64,000 nt of DNA from Warburgia ugandensis (lineage: Eukaryota > Streptophyta > Magnoliopsida > Canellales > Canellaceae), in contig CP141136.1 in assembly GCA_035236585.1 (NCBI GenBank), forward strand, positions 51,353,136 through 51,417,135. Reading direction: 5' to 3'. Of this stretch, positions 1 to 11,530 are shown in pieces (positions within the stretch are counted from its first letter, which is position 1; every line of letters begins with the position of its first letter). A program made the position numbers and the translations under genes. The notes under the pieces are model-generated. The model did no database searches, was not told where the DNA came from, and was given only the letters and a program-made list of their open reading frames with translations.

Positions 1-292
1 AGTATTAGTATAAAATATATTTTTTTAAATAAAAATTATATTAGTTTTTAAAGTCATTTGTTGTAGACGAATTTAAAAGCTACTAACTTTTAAAGTGTTT
101 GAAATAAATATTTTTCAAATTACTGACTTTTAAAAGTTAGTTAACACTTTTAAAGTCATTTGAAGTAAGTGAAAAGTATCTGAGTGGATTGAAAATAGTA
201 ATATTTTGTGGGTAAGGAAGAAATCAAGTGAACATGTAGGTTAAAGAAATTGTAGAAGTTGTCAGAAGAAGAAATCAATATTCTTTCGGCTT

Positions 293-1035
293 TCATACTG
301 GAAACCAATGCATCTATGCCATGTTCTTGAAATACTTCACAATGGGAGACATGTTTGTGAAAGCTTGACCAATACCTTGCTTGATATCCGAGAAAAAACA
401 AAGGATGGACTTGTGGCTCGATTGGATCTTGTGAAGCTGCATTTGAAGAGGAGGTTGCATCCAAAGGATAAGGGTAGTCGAGGAACATACCTACATAAGG
501 CAAATTATATGCTCAATAAAGAAGAGAAAAGAATAGTGTGTAAAACCCTATCCTAGCTCAAAGTCCCGAATGGCTACTCTTCAAACTTTAAAAACATTGT
601 CTCCATGGAAGAGCTAAAATTGTTGGGGATGAAGTCTCGCAATTGTCATGCATTGATTCAATAACTCTTACCTATAGCAATACATTCAGTAATATTGAAC
701 AAAGTTAGGGGAGTTAATACAAAATTCTATTACTTGTTTAATGTTTTGTGCAAGAAGGTGGTGGTTGTTTCAAAATTATAAGAAATTCTAGAGACAACTT
801 ATGCAAGCTTAAGGCAATCTTCCCACCATCCTTCTTTGACATCATGTTACACTTAACAGTGCACCTCATTGATGAGGCCAGACTCTATAGGCTAGTTTAC
901 TTATGATGGATGTACCTGTTTGAGAGGTACATGAAAATTTTAAAAGGGTATGTATAAAATCATAACTAGCTAAAGGGGTGTATAGTGGAATGTTATATTG
1001 TAGAGGATGTAGTGTCATTTTGTATAGTGTACTTA
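293..1035 (+). pseudogene. TNP2-like CACTA transposase, DUF4218 region (broken)
   Basis: Conceptual translation gives CESLTNTLLDIREKTKDG, then RLHPKDKGSRGTYL, NKEEKRIVCKTL, LKVPNGYSSNFKNIVSMEEL, KSRNCHALIQ-stop-LLPIA and, near 905-960, RWMY-FERYMKILKGYV. These are hallmark blocks, in order, of the C-terminal half of plant TNP2-type transposases (DUF4218). In-frame stops follow at about 554 and about 662, with more and frame changes after 770, so it cannot be expressed as one protein. The catalytic N-terminal half would lie left of the window. Confidence 0.75.
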
Positions 1036-1261
1036 TCAGGAGTGAAAGAAATAATCAATTCCATTTAATGATCCTAAGGTAAGCAAACCTTTATCGAGTG
1101 ATCATATATTGACTGTTGACTATAAAGAACGGGACTAGGTGCATCTTTATGTGCTGTGAAATGTTGATGAACTCCAACTATACATTGAGTAAGTTGATCA
1201 TGCACTTATGTAAAAATTAATTATTAGTGGTTATATTTTCTTTGATATCTCCATTAATTTA

Positions 1262-1292
<31 letters not shown>

Positions 1293-1297
1293 GTGTA
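1262..1297. repeat. (GT)n microsatellite
   Basis: About 18 GT units with one GTTT interruption, inside the CACTA element. A complementary (CA)n run follows at 1431-1457, so the transcript could pair across about 170 bases. Confidence 0.9.
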
Positions 1298-1430
1298 GTA
1301 AGCACATGGATTTCCTAAAGGCAAAGAATCTAAGTTACACAAAAAAATAGAAGTGAATATAATTTAAGCATTGTCACACACTCTGTCAGAAGGTAAAATG
1401 AAAGAATTCACACTTAACAAATTGCATTAT

Positions 1431-1457
1431 ACACACCCACACACACACACACACACA
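1431..1457. repeat. (CA)n microsatellite
   Basis: About 13 CA units with a CCC interruption, the opposite strand sense of the (GT)n run at 1262-1297. Confidence 0.9.
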
Positions 1458-1689
1458 AATTCAAGATCAGCGAGAAGTATCAGGCAATGGTATGTCTGAA
1501 TCCTTGGGCTAGTTGGCAATGGAACCATGACCAAAAGTAATAAATATGATGGATATGCAATCAATGATGATTGCTTTTACACAAAAGACCATGATAACTC
1601 AAGAGTGCAAAAAAATAATGGGGTTAGCTTTGTTGTCAATGCTACATTCTTTTCCAGTTAAAAGGATAACAGGCCAATAGAGGGGGATA

Positions 1690-1987
1690 ATATTTATTAC
1701 TGGATTATAAGAGAGATATGGACTTTTGATTATACTTACAGAACTATGGTTATGTTTAAATATGATTAGGTAGAAACAACAAAGATAGCATCAATATTGA
1801 TGCCTTTGGATTGACCTCAACAAGATTGATTATAAAAATAGTCAATTTTATTTTGGCATCTCAAGCAAAAGAAGTATTTCACTTACAAGACGAACATGAT
1901 AAGAGATGGTCAACTATTTCATCATCCTATCCGAGGAGGGTGCTTGGGTTGAAAACAATATATGAGCGGGTACATGAACTGTATTAG
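1690..1987 (+). pseudogene. DUF4216 domain of a CACTA transposase gene
   Basis: From 1781 to the stop codon at 1985-1987 the frame is open for 69 codons and reads DSINIDAFGLTS, then KIVNFILASQAKEVFHLQD, then DKRWSTISSSYPRR. This matches the DUF4216 pattern (a VN-hhh-ASQA-QVFY-hhD core and a W-hVh strand) found downstream of DUF4218 in plant En/Spm genes. No ATG begins this frame, so it is an exon-like fragment. Upstream (1690-1780) the frame is interrupted at the expected CDWV block, where the tryptophan codon reads as a stop. Confidence 0.65.
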
Positions 1988-3534
1988 TGAATTCCAATAT
2001 AATTTTGGATTTACAATTAGCTCTTCTATCATGAGCTATATGGATTGAAGTGAGATGAATACTTTATATGTGACATGATACACACACACACACACATATG
2101 TAATTGAAGACATATATGAAAAGTAAATTCTTTTCAATATTCTTGTATTTATTATGTGCAGAATGCATGAATCAACACTATCTATCATAAAAAATCAATT
2201 TCATTGTATTTAAGTAAGAGATTCTAAGTGAAATAAATATATTTGAAGTGGAATATATATTAGACTTTAGTAAGAGACTTCTAAAGTTGGTTAGTTCAAA
2301 CAACTTTTAAATTCTGTTAAAACAAAATGACTTTCAAAGTTTTAGACTTATAAAGTCATTTGACCCAAACAACTTTAAAAGTCTTTACTTTTGAAATTGT
2401 TTAGAACAAAACAAGTTTAAAAGTTTTAGACATTTAAAGTCTATTGAACCAAATGAGTTTAAAAATCATGCCTTCCCATTAGACTAAAGAAGTAATTTTT
2501 CTATTAAACGACTTCTTACGTGAGACTTTTAAAGTCCTTTCATTCAAATGACTTTTAAAGTGATACTTTGTTATCAATAAAAATTTTTATCTACTTTCGG
2601 TTTCTTCTTTATTTTTGGTTTACTATCTTCATTTATACACAAATTCAAGCTCATATGTGTATGTGTGTGTGTGTGTTGATTTTCATTATGGGTGGACCAA
2701 GTCCCTCGTGTGAATTGGAATTATATTTGCATATTCTCAGTCAATATCAATTTATTATTCTTGGTTAGTATCTCTTTTGTTTGCCTCATATAATATATAT
2801 ATATATATGTAATAAAAGGATGATGTAGAGTTATTTTAAAAAATACTTTTATTTCCTTGTTCACATATTTGTTTATATGTATGTGTTTGTGTGTAACTAT
2901 GGGTGTTTTCAAAGAATGCATGAATCAACACTAACTATCATAGAAATCAGTTTCATTATGTACATATGTAAAATATTGTAAATACTAATATATATATATA
3001 TATATATTTGTAGTGAAAATATATTAGTTTTAAAAGTTGTTTGTTGTAAATGACTTTAAAAGTGATAGACTTCAAAGCTCTAAAACTTTGAAATTCGTTA
3101 GGAATAAATGACTTCAAAAGTCTAGCACTTTTGAAGTTGTTTATCTAAACGACTTGAATATTCATGGTCATTCAAAGTCAACTTGAGAGAAGTCATTTTT
3201 TAATTGACTTCTATTTGCATTTTTTACCGACTTTAAAAGCCTCCTATGTAGTAATGTGGGTATGATATGATTTTGGTAATTTTGACCTGATTGATTAAGT
3301 TTCCACACTTCCTTCCAATTTGCAAAAAGTAATCACTCAAAAGTTTGTCAAGTTGTACATTAAGGAGATCATCAGTTTGAACAAAGTACAATTGACCATC
3401 ATATTAGACAGGTATTGCAGATTTACCTTGCACTATTAGTAAAGTGAGTAGGAAGTGCTTGGTACCTTTATAAAGATTCAATACTACTTTTCACCACAAA
3501 CTGATGGAAAGTCAGAGGGGACTACCACTCTAGT

Positions 3535-3984
3535 TGCAATAGCCGAGGTCCAACAATGTGATATTGTCCGCTTTGGGAAAGAGTGCCTCATGACTTTTAA
3601 ATGCATCACAACCACTCAAGGTTCTTGAACTTTTATAACTGGCCCAAATCCCTCTCCTCATGCAATGTGGGATTAACCCTTAGGCCAAGCCCTCATCCCC
3701 CACTACGAAACATGCATCCTTGCATGTACCACTTGAATCCCTCACAAGCCTTCTCCCTTCACAGCCAATGGCTCCCACACGTGGCTAGCCACCCACCACG
3801 AGAGAAACTGGCTCTGGTACCAACTGTAATAGCTAGAGTCTAATAGTATGATATTTTCCTCTTAGGCATAGAGTCCCTCACTGCTTTAAAATGGGTCACA
3901 ACTATTAGAGGTTTCAGAACTCTTATAACTAGTCCAAATCCCTCTCCCCAGGTGACGTAGGATTAACTCTTAGGTTGAGCCCTA
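3535..3984 (-). mobile_element. TRIM (terminal-repeat retrotransposon in miniature)
   Basis: Two direct repeats, 3535-3695 and 3825-3984 (about 160 bp each), read on the minus strand as TGAGGGCT...GGCTATTACA or close variants, i.e. TG...CA LTRs. The 129-bp interior starts, two bases after the 5' LTR, with TGGTACCAGAGCC (minus strand of 3810-3822). This is one mismatch from the tRNA-iMet primer site TGGTATCAGAGCC. It ends with a purine tract (GTAGTGGGGGA) against the 3' LTR. No coding capacity. CTAGT precedes the left end, and CTAGT overlaps the right end, suggesting a slightly eroded 5-bp duplication. Confidence 0.75.
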
Positions 3985-4104
3985 GTGAGATCGGTATCAC
4001 AACAAATGAAAATTATTACCCTATTTTTTTGTAATTATGATTTATTTATTTATCATGAATGAATATTTACATATATTACACTAAGCATCAATCGTATGTA
4101 TCAT

Positions 4105-4453
4105 AGTGGACAGCAGAATGATATTGTCCTCTATGGGTCACTCACCCCTCAAGATTTTGTTTCCTTAGGTCCCTCACCCCTCTTAGGACAATATCACACT
4201 ATTAGAACCTGGCTATTATAGTTGGTATCAAAGCCAATTCCCCTCATGGTGTGTGGCTAGCCTTGTGTGGGAGCCGCTAGCTGTGAAGGGAGAAGGCTTG
4301 GTAATAGGCCGAGGCACTCAAGTGGTTATTCGAGGATGCATGTTTCCTAGTGGGGCATGAGGGCTCAACCTAGTAGTTGTGACATGTTTTAAAGTAGTGA
4401 GGCACTCTATGCCAAAGCGGACAATATCACACTATTAGACCTCAGCTATTACA
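4105..4453 (+). mobile_element. Second TRIM copy, inverted relative to the first, damaged 5' LTR
   Basis: Opposite in orientation to 3535-3984. The primer site TGGTATCAAAGCC is at 4223-4235, two bases after an LTR end (CTATTATA). A purine tract (CTAGTGGGGCA) precedes a 3' LTR at 4358-4453 starting TGAGGGCTCA and ending GCTATTACA. That LTR is shortened to about 96 bp. The 5' LTR (about 4105-4220) is rearranged, with a small inverted copy of the GATATTGTCC word. CTAGC follows, echoing the CTAGT to the left of 3535. Confidence 0.6.
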
Positions 4454-5109
4454 CTAGCATAGGCATGACACTATACGAGGCAATGTATAGCAGACCATGT
4501 CGAACACATACTTCTTAAGCAATGTTGGGGAATAATAGTTTGTAAAGTTAGAACTGATCAAGCAATGTCTAGAAGAAGTATGACTTATTTGGAAATTGTT
4601 ATTAGCTACCCATACTAAACAAGAGAGTTACATTGATAAGAAGCATAGAGATGTTAAATTTTCAGTCAAGGACCATTTGTTCTAAAGTTCTCACCTACAA
4701 AGTAGGTGATGTGGTTTGGAATTAAAGGGAAGCTATGTCTATAATTTGTGGGTCCATTTGAGATCTCAAATAGAATTGAACAGGTTGCATGCATACTCAT
4801 AGTACCACCACAATTATTGAAGGTGCACATTGTGTTTCACATGTCGATGTTAAGAAAGTATATTCCCATTCCTACCCATGTACTAGAGCAAGTGTTAGTA
4901 GAGTTGTAACCCAATTTGACATTTGAGGCTAAGCCAATGCAAGTCTTGGATGAGAAAGAAAAGACTTTAAGAAACAGGACTATTCCATTAGTTAAGGTCT
5001 TGTAGTAACATCGCACATTAGAAGAAACCATCGAGGAAGAGAAAATTATAATTGTTCATGGAGATACCTTAAAATTTTAGGGGCAAAACTTTTATATAGA
5101 GGGTAGAAT

Positions 5110-5520
5110 GTAACAACTTGAATTTTTATAATATAAATCTTTATTTTTGTAAGGAATTTATAAAAGAAGCAAGCTAGCTCAATTGGTTATGGAATGAAAT
5201 TGTATGCTTTTAGTCTAGAGTTGAAGTCCTATGATAGAAAATGAACTATCTTTTTTAATGAAATTTTTGGTCCATATGCTAGAGGACGTCTAGACATAAG
5301 GATCCTCATTAATGGATGTTTTTCCCTAATTTGAATCTTTGGGAAAAACAGAATAAAATAATAAAAGGTAACTGTATACAAGATAATGAATGGGAATTTT
5401 AAGTATTTTTTAGAATAAGAAAGTTGGAATATAATGGATGATGATTTGGATCTAGGTAGCAATAAGTTAGTAAAGAGGAGAGATCAAGAGAGGAAGGACA
5501 AGGGAGAAAAGGCTATGGTA
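5110..5520 (+). mobile_element. T1 3' LTR, first segment
   Basis: Begins TGTAACAACTTG directly after the purine tract of T1. The first 360 bp align by eye with the T2 LTR starting at 22118 (shared TATAAAT, CTCAATTG, GAAATTGTA, AAGATAATG and AAGTTAG words). The alignment stops near 5480-5520, where LTR-2 #1 begins, and resumes at 19188. The two segments total about 2.9 kb, a length typical of Tekay/Del-type LTRs. Confidence 0.65.
5158..5232 (+). other. tRNA-like A/B-box block inside the LTR
   Basis: TAGCTCAATTGGTTA resembles a pol III A box. GAGTTGAAGTCC about 40 bp later resembles a B box (GGTTCGANTCC) with mismatches. The same arrangement sits at the same LTR offset in T2 (22165-22240), so it predates the two copies. 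It may be a SINE or tRNA fragment captured by the ancestral LTR. Confidence 0.35.
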
Positions 5521-7851
5521 AGTAAGAAATTTTAGATAAAAAGTATCCAATCAGTAGTCCATGTGTGATACGTGCTCAATTTTGTATGAAAAGTACCCAG
5601 TCAATAGCCCATGTGTTATAACTTATAATGTTATTCTAGGGTTTTTCTAGCTAAAATTTATAACACATGCATTTCTAACCCAATAATGCAAAAATGTGAT
5701 GTTTTGTAAGTTCAAAAGCCAATTTGGAGTAAGTATATAAATGATCATATTTTTAGGATTTAATTAGAGTTTCTCACCTTTTGTAAGTCTTGGAGAGATG
5801 ATCCAAAAGGCCGAGATCTATCAAGATAAGAATTGAAGATTAAAGTTAAAAGATTGAGTCAAGGCCTAAATTTCAACATTTCAAAGTAGATCAAGGTTGA
5901 AGATCATATCATGCCAAGATGATGGATCAATGGAAACAATTGGAAGAGCTAAAGGTTACTAAAGTCGGCACATGAAGCAAGCCATGAATTTTCACCACCT
6001 TTGCATGGGAGTCATTCAAGCCACCTTAGCCATATAAGACATTAAAGGAATGGGTATGAGCCATGAAACCAAACCAAATAAGCTCTCAAAGTGAGCCACA
6101 TAATTCAATTGCTACATGGAGTCATAAATTGGAGGAGAATTTGAGAAATGATCCACTTTCTAAATTTGGATTTTAAGGTTTATTTAGAAGATTTGAAAGA
6201 ATTATGTAAAAGGTAAGATGCCTAAGCATTGATGGACCCATCAAGAGAGAAACCCTACTTTCCAATTCCATCTCCCACTCTTTTTTCATTCAAATTGGCC
6301 TAGGGTTACAATTTAAAGGAGAGGCATTTCCATGGAAAAAGATGCCCCCTATTCAAAATTAGAAGCCAACTCTCTTATCTCTCTTATGTCATCTTCTCAC
6401 CTCTCTTTCTTATTTCATCTAGCTTACATCATCTCCACCTAACTTTCCTCATTCAATATCCTAATCCTAGGGCTACTTTCATCATGTTTTCATCCCTTTC
6501 TAAGTTAGAAAACCACTCATCTATATATAGCCCCATATCCATATGAATTTTCTAAGTAGAGGTTGGGTGAGATAACCTTGAAATGAGCATTTTAGCATGG
6601 ATCTTTTGAAACTTAGACCTCGACTCTCTTTAGTTCTTTTCTTCCTTTGGTTTTCTAATTATTCTCTTGGCTATTTGCTATCCAATTCTAGGTTAGTAAT
6701 TTACTTTCATAGCTTACTTTCCCATGCCGAGTTCCACCCTTGTTCCCCTTCTTTCTTGCTTCCAAATCTCTAGTTTTCTTTTCTCATTCCTTCAAAATCT
6801 AAGTTAACTTCCCTCTAGTAGTGACAACCAAGAGAGGTGATAGCTTGGAGCCTGGAGTTTCCACTTAGTTCTTCAAGTTTTTCTCCTTGTTTTGCGTCAT
6901 AGTTATGGGCAATTTTTCATTAGTTAGTTCACCCACTCAGCCTTGTTTCTCTTAAATTCTTTCATAGGTTTTCTTTGTATGTCACTATAATTTAGTTTGG
7001 GACCTTAGATTGAAGCTTTTTTGTTTTTAGATTCACTTTGGGGGGAAAAATAGTGCGCACTTTAGATATATTTTAGACAGCATTATGCGTCTAATATTTT
7101 GTGTGTAATTTGGACATGATGCAATAAATTATTTTTTAGAAATCATGTTATAAATTAATTATTTCATCAAATTACTTAAGATATGGGAATTTTTCTTCCA
7201 TAAATTTTTTATTTCAATAGCTTTCTAATGCAAGATTTAATGAATGTTCTTAAGTACCAAAATCTGGAAATTGGTTTTTCCTTAATTTTGTGCTTTAATT
7301 CCATCCATCTAAACATGGTTTTTTCTTGAATCCTTAGGTACCCATTTAGATTTTCATGTTGTTTATTAGATTCTATATTTATTTTTAATCTTAGTTTACT
7401 GTTAAAGTATGAAAAATGGTCATCTTTTGGGCCGCAGAATCATGCGCACAGCCCATGGACCATGAGCTTGATACTAAACTACTTTGCCTATTTGATTTTG
7501 GGATAAGTTAGTTGCAAGATCTTATTCTAGAAACTATTAGTCAGTTGTTTGCATATTATTTTAGATTTATAGATTTTAATTTTTTCTTTCTAAAAAGTTT
7601 GATTTTTAGTTAGGTTTTAGGTTAGGTAAGTTTTAATTTAGGAAAGTTTTTAATTGAGTAGTTTCCTTAAGTTTCATTGCTTAGTTTGAATCTTTCTAAG
7701 TTTTTGCTTTAGTTAATTGCATATTAGTTAGATAAGTTTCCATTCTAGTTGTTTAGTTTTAATTTAGGCAAGTTTTTTTTCATTTTTAGTTTATAATTTT
7801 GTGCAAGTTTCTAATTTCATGTTACATTAGATTCCTAATTTAATTACAACT

Positions 7852-7871
7852 TTATCTCTTCGGCTGAAGTT
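7852..7871. repeat. Target-site duplication of RTE copy 1 (left)
   Basis: TTATCTCTTCGGCTGAAGTT here matches TTATCTCTTTCGCTGAAATT at 14044-14063 with few differences, framing the LINE. Confidence 0.7.
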
Positions 7872-7905
7872 CATCATCATCATCATCATCAAGACCTTAT
7901 CCCAA

Positions 7906-10740
7906 TTACGGGTCTGCCACGTGAATCTTATTCCTCCATTCCACTCTATTAAGTACCATGGTTTCATTTAGTCCCAAAGTTTTTAAATCTTTCCTCACCA
8001 CTTCTATCCACGTTTTTTTGGGCCTTCCCCTTGCCCTTTTAGAACCTTCTACTTGTATTGCCTCACTCCTTCTAAGTGGTGCCATTGTTGGTCTCCTTTG
8101 GACATGTCCAAACCATTTAAGTCTAATCTCCCTCATCTTATTACCTATTGGTGCTACCCCTAAATTTCCTCTAATATTTTCATTTCTAATTCTGTCCTTT
8201 CTTGTCTTACCACTTATCCATCTCAACATCCTCATTTTTACGACGCTCATCCTATGAGTATCATGTTCCTTAACTGGCCAACACTTTGACCCATAGAGCA
8301 TGGCCGGCCTTATAGCCATCCTATAGAACTTTTCTTTTAGTTTGAGTGGCACCCGTTTATCACATAAAAATCCAAATGCACATCTCCATTTGTTCCAACC
8401 CGCTTGGATTCTCTAAGTAACCTCCCTCTCAATCTCTCCACTCTCATGGATCAATGATCCTAAGTACCGAAAGAGATCTTTCACAGGGACTTCTTGGTTA
8501 TCAGTCTTGACTGGTGTTCCACTCCTATGCTCCTTACTAAAATTACATTCCATATATTCTGTCTTAGTTCAACTAATTTCAAATCCTTCAGATTCTAATG
8601 CTTCTCTCCATAACTCTAGCTTTATGTTTACACCCTCCCTTATCTCATCAAGTAAGACTATATCATTTGCAAATAGCATGCACTAGGGAATCTACTCATG
8701 CAAATGTTTTGTCAACTCATCCATAACTAATGTGAAGAGGTATGGACTCAATGCCAATCCTTGGTGCAATCCTACAGTGACAGGAAAATCACTAGTCACA
8801 CCACTAATGGTCTTAACATTTGTTACCGCTCCCTCATACATATCTTTAATTATATCTATATATCCCTCAGAAACCCCCTTACCACCCAACACCCTCCATA
8901 TTAACTCTCTAGGAACTCTATCATAAGCTTTCTCTAAATCGATAAAGACTATATGTAGGTCTTTCCTCCTCTCCCTATATTTCTCTACTAATTGTCTAAG
9001 TAAGAAAATAACTTCCATGGTAGACCTCTCAGGCATGAAACCAAACTGATTCTCCGATACACTTGTTTCATGTCGTAGCCTCTTCTCAATCACTCTTTCA
9101 AAAAATTTCATGGTGTGGCTCATAAGTTTGATCCCTCGATAATGAGTGCAGCTCTAAATGTCACCTTTATTCTTATAGATTGGTACAATAGAGATTTTCC
9201 CCCAATATCTCCCATATGCTTCCAAACCTCTATTGGTACACCATCAGGCCCCATGGCCTTTCCTGATTTCATCTTTTTTAAGGCCTCTTTTACTTCAGGT
9301 ATTCTAATCCTCCATTCATATCTATAATATCCAATGTTATTTAGATTTATATTATTTTCAATCCCTATATTCTCAGAGCCATTGTCATTTAATAATTTTT
9401 GAAAGTATGTTTCCCACCTTTGTTTGATCTCCTCTTCTTTGACTAATACCCTTTGATCATCACTTCTAATACACCTAACATGATCTAAGTCCTTACTCTT
9501 CTATTCTCTTACTTTTGCAAGTTTAAACACATCTTTCTCACCTTCTCGTGTTCCTAATTTATTATAGAGCTCATTATATGCTTTAAGTTTAGCCTCACTT
9601 ATATTCTCTTAGTAGCGTTTTTAGCATTCTTATATTGTTCATAGTTTTCATTATTTCTAATCTTCTGCCAAGCTTTAAAATGCATCTGTTTTTCTTTAAT
9701 AACTTGTTGCACTGTTTCACTCCACCACCATGTTTCCTTTGCTAATAGCCTTTTACCTTTAGATACTCCTAAGACATCTTTTGCCACTTTCTTAATGGAC
9801 TCAACCATATTAGCCCACCTGGTATTTACTTCTGTTTCATACTTCCAATTTCCTTCTACCATCAACTTATTTTTGAATGAGGTTATTTTCTCTCCTTTTA
9901 AGTTCCACCACTTAGTCTTTGGATGTGTATTAAGTTCAGTTCTTTTACTCCATCTTTTAATATGGATATCCATAACCATTAACCTATGTTGTGAGGTTAA
10001 ACTCTCACCAAGTATCACCTTACAATCCTTACATATAGATCGTTCATTATTCCTAAGTAGAAAAAAGTTTATTTGACTTTTATGAAGTCCACTTTTAAAG
10101 GTTATTAAGTATTCATCCCTCTTCCTAAAGAGTGTATTTGCAATGGACAGGTTATATGACAAAGCAAAATAGAGGATATTCTCCCCCATCTCATTTCGTT
10201 CACCTATACCATACCCTCAGTGTATTCTATTATATCCTTGATTATCTTTTCCTACATGGTCATTTAAGTCTGCTCCTATAAATATCCCCTCAGTGTTGGG
10301 AATTTCTTGTATGACTCCCTCCATATCTTTCCAAAACTGTCTCTTGATTATATCTTGTAACCCTACTTGTGGTGCGCGTGCACTTATAACATTTATAATC
10401 TACTCACTTAGAACAGTTTTTATTATTATAATTCTATCACTGATTCTTTTAACGTCCACAACTTTATCCTTTAATTCCTTATCCACTATTATTCCTACAC
10501 CATTTCTGTTATTTTCCTTTCCTACGTACCATAATTTATACCCATCTATTTCTCTAGCTTTAGCCCCTTTCCACTTGGTTTCTTGAATACAAGCAATGTT
10601 GACTCTCCTATGTTTCATTGCATTTATTAACTCCAAACTCTTACTTGTCAATGTCCCTATATTCTATGTAGCTATGCGAATCTTATGTTCTGGAGATACC
10701 CTGTTTACTACCACCTTTCTCAACCTCCATGGTGTGAACC
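7906..10740 (-). pseudogene. RTE APE endonuclease - reverse transcriptase ORF (broken)
   Basis: Order from 10740 downward: an APE-type endonuclease start (NIGTLTSKSLELINAMKHRR, then CIQETKWKG and NGVGIIVD; 10651-10400). The endonuclease C-terminal half follows, with SQHRLMVMDI (10189-9599). The RT (9123-8692) has FGFMPERSTMEVIF, motif A VFIDLEKAYDRVP and motif B GLHQGLALSPYLF. The C-terminal domain (8352-7906) has RMLRWISGKTRKDRIRN, RLKWFGHVQRRP and RGRPKKTW. These blocks are typical of plant RTE pol. The active-site YADD position reads FAND, preceded by a TAG where Trp is expected, so the first catalytic Asp is lost. Several more stops and frameshifts separate the blocks, and the Trp before NIGTLT is also a stop. 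Confidence 0.9.
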
Positions 10741-10746
10741 CATGTC

Positions 10747-10894
10747 CACTTTTCACTGCACCTAGGTTCTGATGTAGCATGTCGCTTCCAAGGGGATGCT
10801 CTAGCAACCCTTGCCCACTTTTCACTACACCCAGTTCCGATGTAGTGCATCGTTTCTAAGAGAACGCCCTAGCAACCCTTGCCTATTTTTCATC
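10747..10894 (-). repeat. RTE 5' UTR tandem monomers (copy 1, first part)
   Basis: Units of 67-69 bp begin at 10747, 10816 and about 10883 with CACTTTTCACTRCACC-type sequence. The third unit is cut by the solo LTR at 10895 and continues at 13632 to about 13680. Copy 2 has the same three-unit array at 46395-46590. Confidence 0.75.
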
Positions 10895-11401
10895 TGTGAC
10901 GACCCGGGTTTTCTCATGCTTTTTTAGATGAAAAATCTAAATTCCTAAGGTGGGATCCCGTTTTGAAAAAATTAGTGCAATGCAGCGGAAAAATCTTTTA
11001 TTTGGAATTCATTTTGAAAACCCCGAGTGTCATTTGTTTTCACAACAACTAAGGTAGTTTTTGAACAACTTTACAAATCACAAATGCTTTTTCCCCAGGT
11101 CTATCCAGTCACGATGCACAGCCCAACTGTAACTAAGTACAAACACATGTCCAGAGGGTTGAGAGCTTACTTACATGGGTATTTGTTTCCTTTTGGATTC
11201 ATTTGCTCATGGCACTAACATAGATGTCCTCTTTAAGCTGTCTTGAACCATGATATATACGGACGTATCCTGTCCTTGAGTACTTACTGATGTCTGAAAA
11301 ATGTTAAGGATTGGGTGAGTATATAATATACTCAGTAGGGCCTATCACTACTAGTTTTATAAATGCATGAGATGTTTCAAAATCATATGCTCATTCAAAA
11401 C

Positions 11402-11530
11402 ATGCGTATGTTTGAATACTCGAGTTCAATATCAGTATAAGAATCCAAAATCAACTGAAATTCAAAATATGCGTATGTTTGAATACTCGAGTTCAACATC
11501 AGTATAAGAATCCAAAATCAACTGAAATTC
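11402..11530. repeat. 67-bp tandem repeat inside LTR1 copy A (2 units)
   Basis: ATGCGTATGTTTGAATACTC recurs at 11402 and 11469, with the rest of the 67-bp unit nearly identical. Copy at 57673-60488 has three units; copies at 38890 and 49596 have one. Confidence 0.85.

Larger units (their letters stand above)
1..3256 (+). mobile_element. CACTA (En/Spm) DNA transposon, 3' portion
   Basis: The segment holds remnants of a TNP2-type transposase gene (see 293-1035 and 1690-1987). After these come blocks rich in the short inverted word GACTTTTAAAGTC and variants (about 2270-2560 and 3010-3240), as expected for CACTA subterminal repeats. It ends in TAGTAATG at 3249-3256, one base from the expected reverse complement of CACTACTA. 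Directly after this end a gypsy integrase reading frame begins, so the element probably inserted into T1 and its 5' end lies left of the window. A similar AAAGTC-rich block at 1-170 sits upstream of the coding remnant and may be an intron or a nested non-autonomous copy. The 3-bp target duplication cannot be tested because the left end is missing. Confidence 0.75.
3257..5109 (+). pseudogene. Ty3/gypsy chromovirus-like integrase remnant (copy T1)
   Basis: 3257-3520 reads as an integrase core with frameshifts: LTKSAHF-like, then KLYIKEII, then ILDRYCRFT, then FSPQTDGKSEG, so the catalytic-glutamate block (DGxSE) is still recognisable. After the TRIM insertions the gene resumes at about 4454 as ASIGMTLYEAMYSRPC. 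It continues to the C-terminal region at 4700-5085: GKLC-FVGPFEISNRI, VHIVFHMSMLRKYIP, LTFEAKPMQVLDEKEKTLRN and TIPLVKVL. That tail resembles Tekay/Del-type chromoviruses. It is broken by stops and by loss of about 50 residues at the TRIM site. A purine-rich tract (about 5099-5109) abuts the LTR start at 5110. Confidence 0.75.

Noticed and set aside
3601..3843. 80-codon ORF at 3601-3843
   Set aside because: Lies across the TRIM LTR, interior and PBS on the antisense strand; non-coding element.
7958..8257. 99-codon plus-strand ORF
   Set aside because: Shadow of the minus-strand RTE C-terminal coding region.
11402..11530. Regular repeats considered as a CRISPR array
   Set aside because: Units are directly adjacent without spacers, sit inside a plant LTR, and the genome is eukaryotic.
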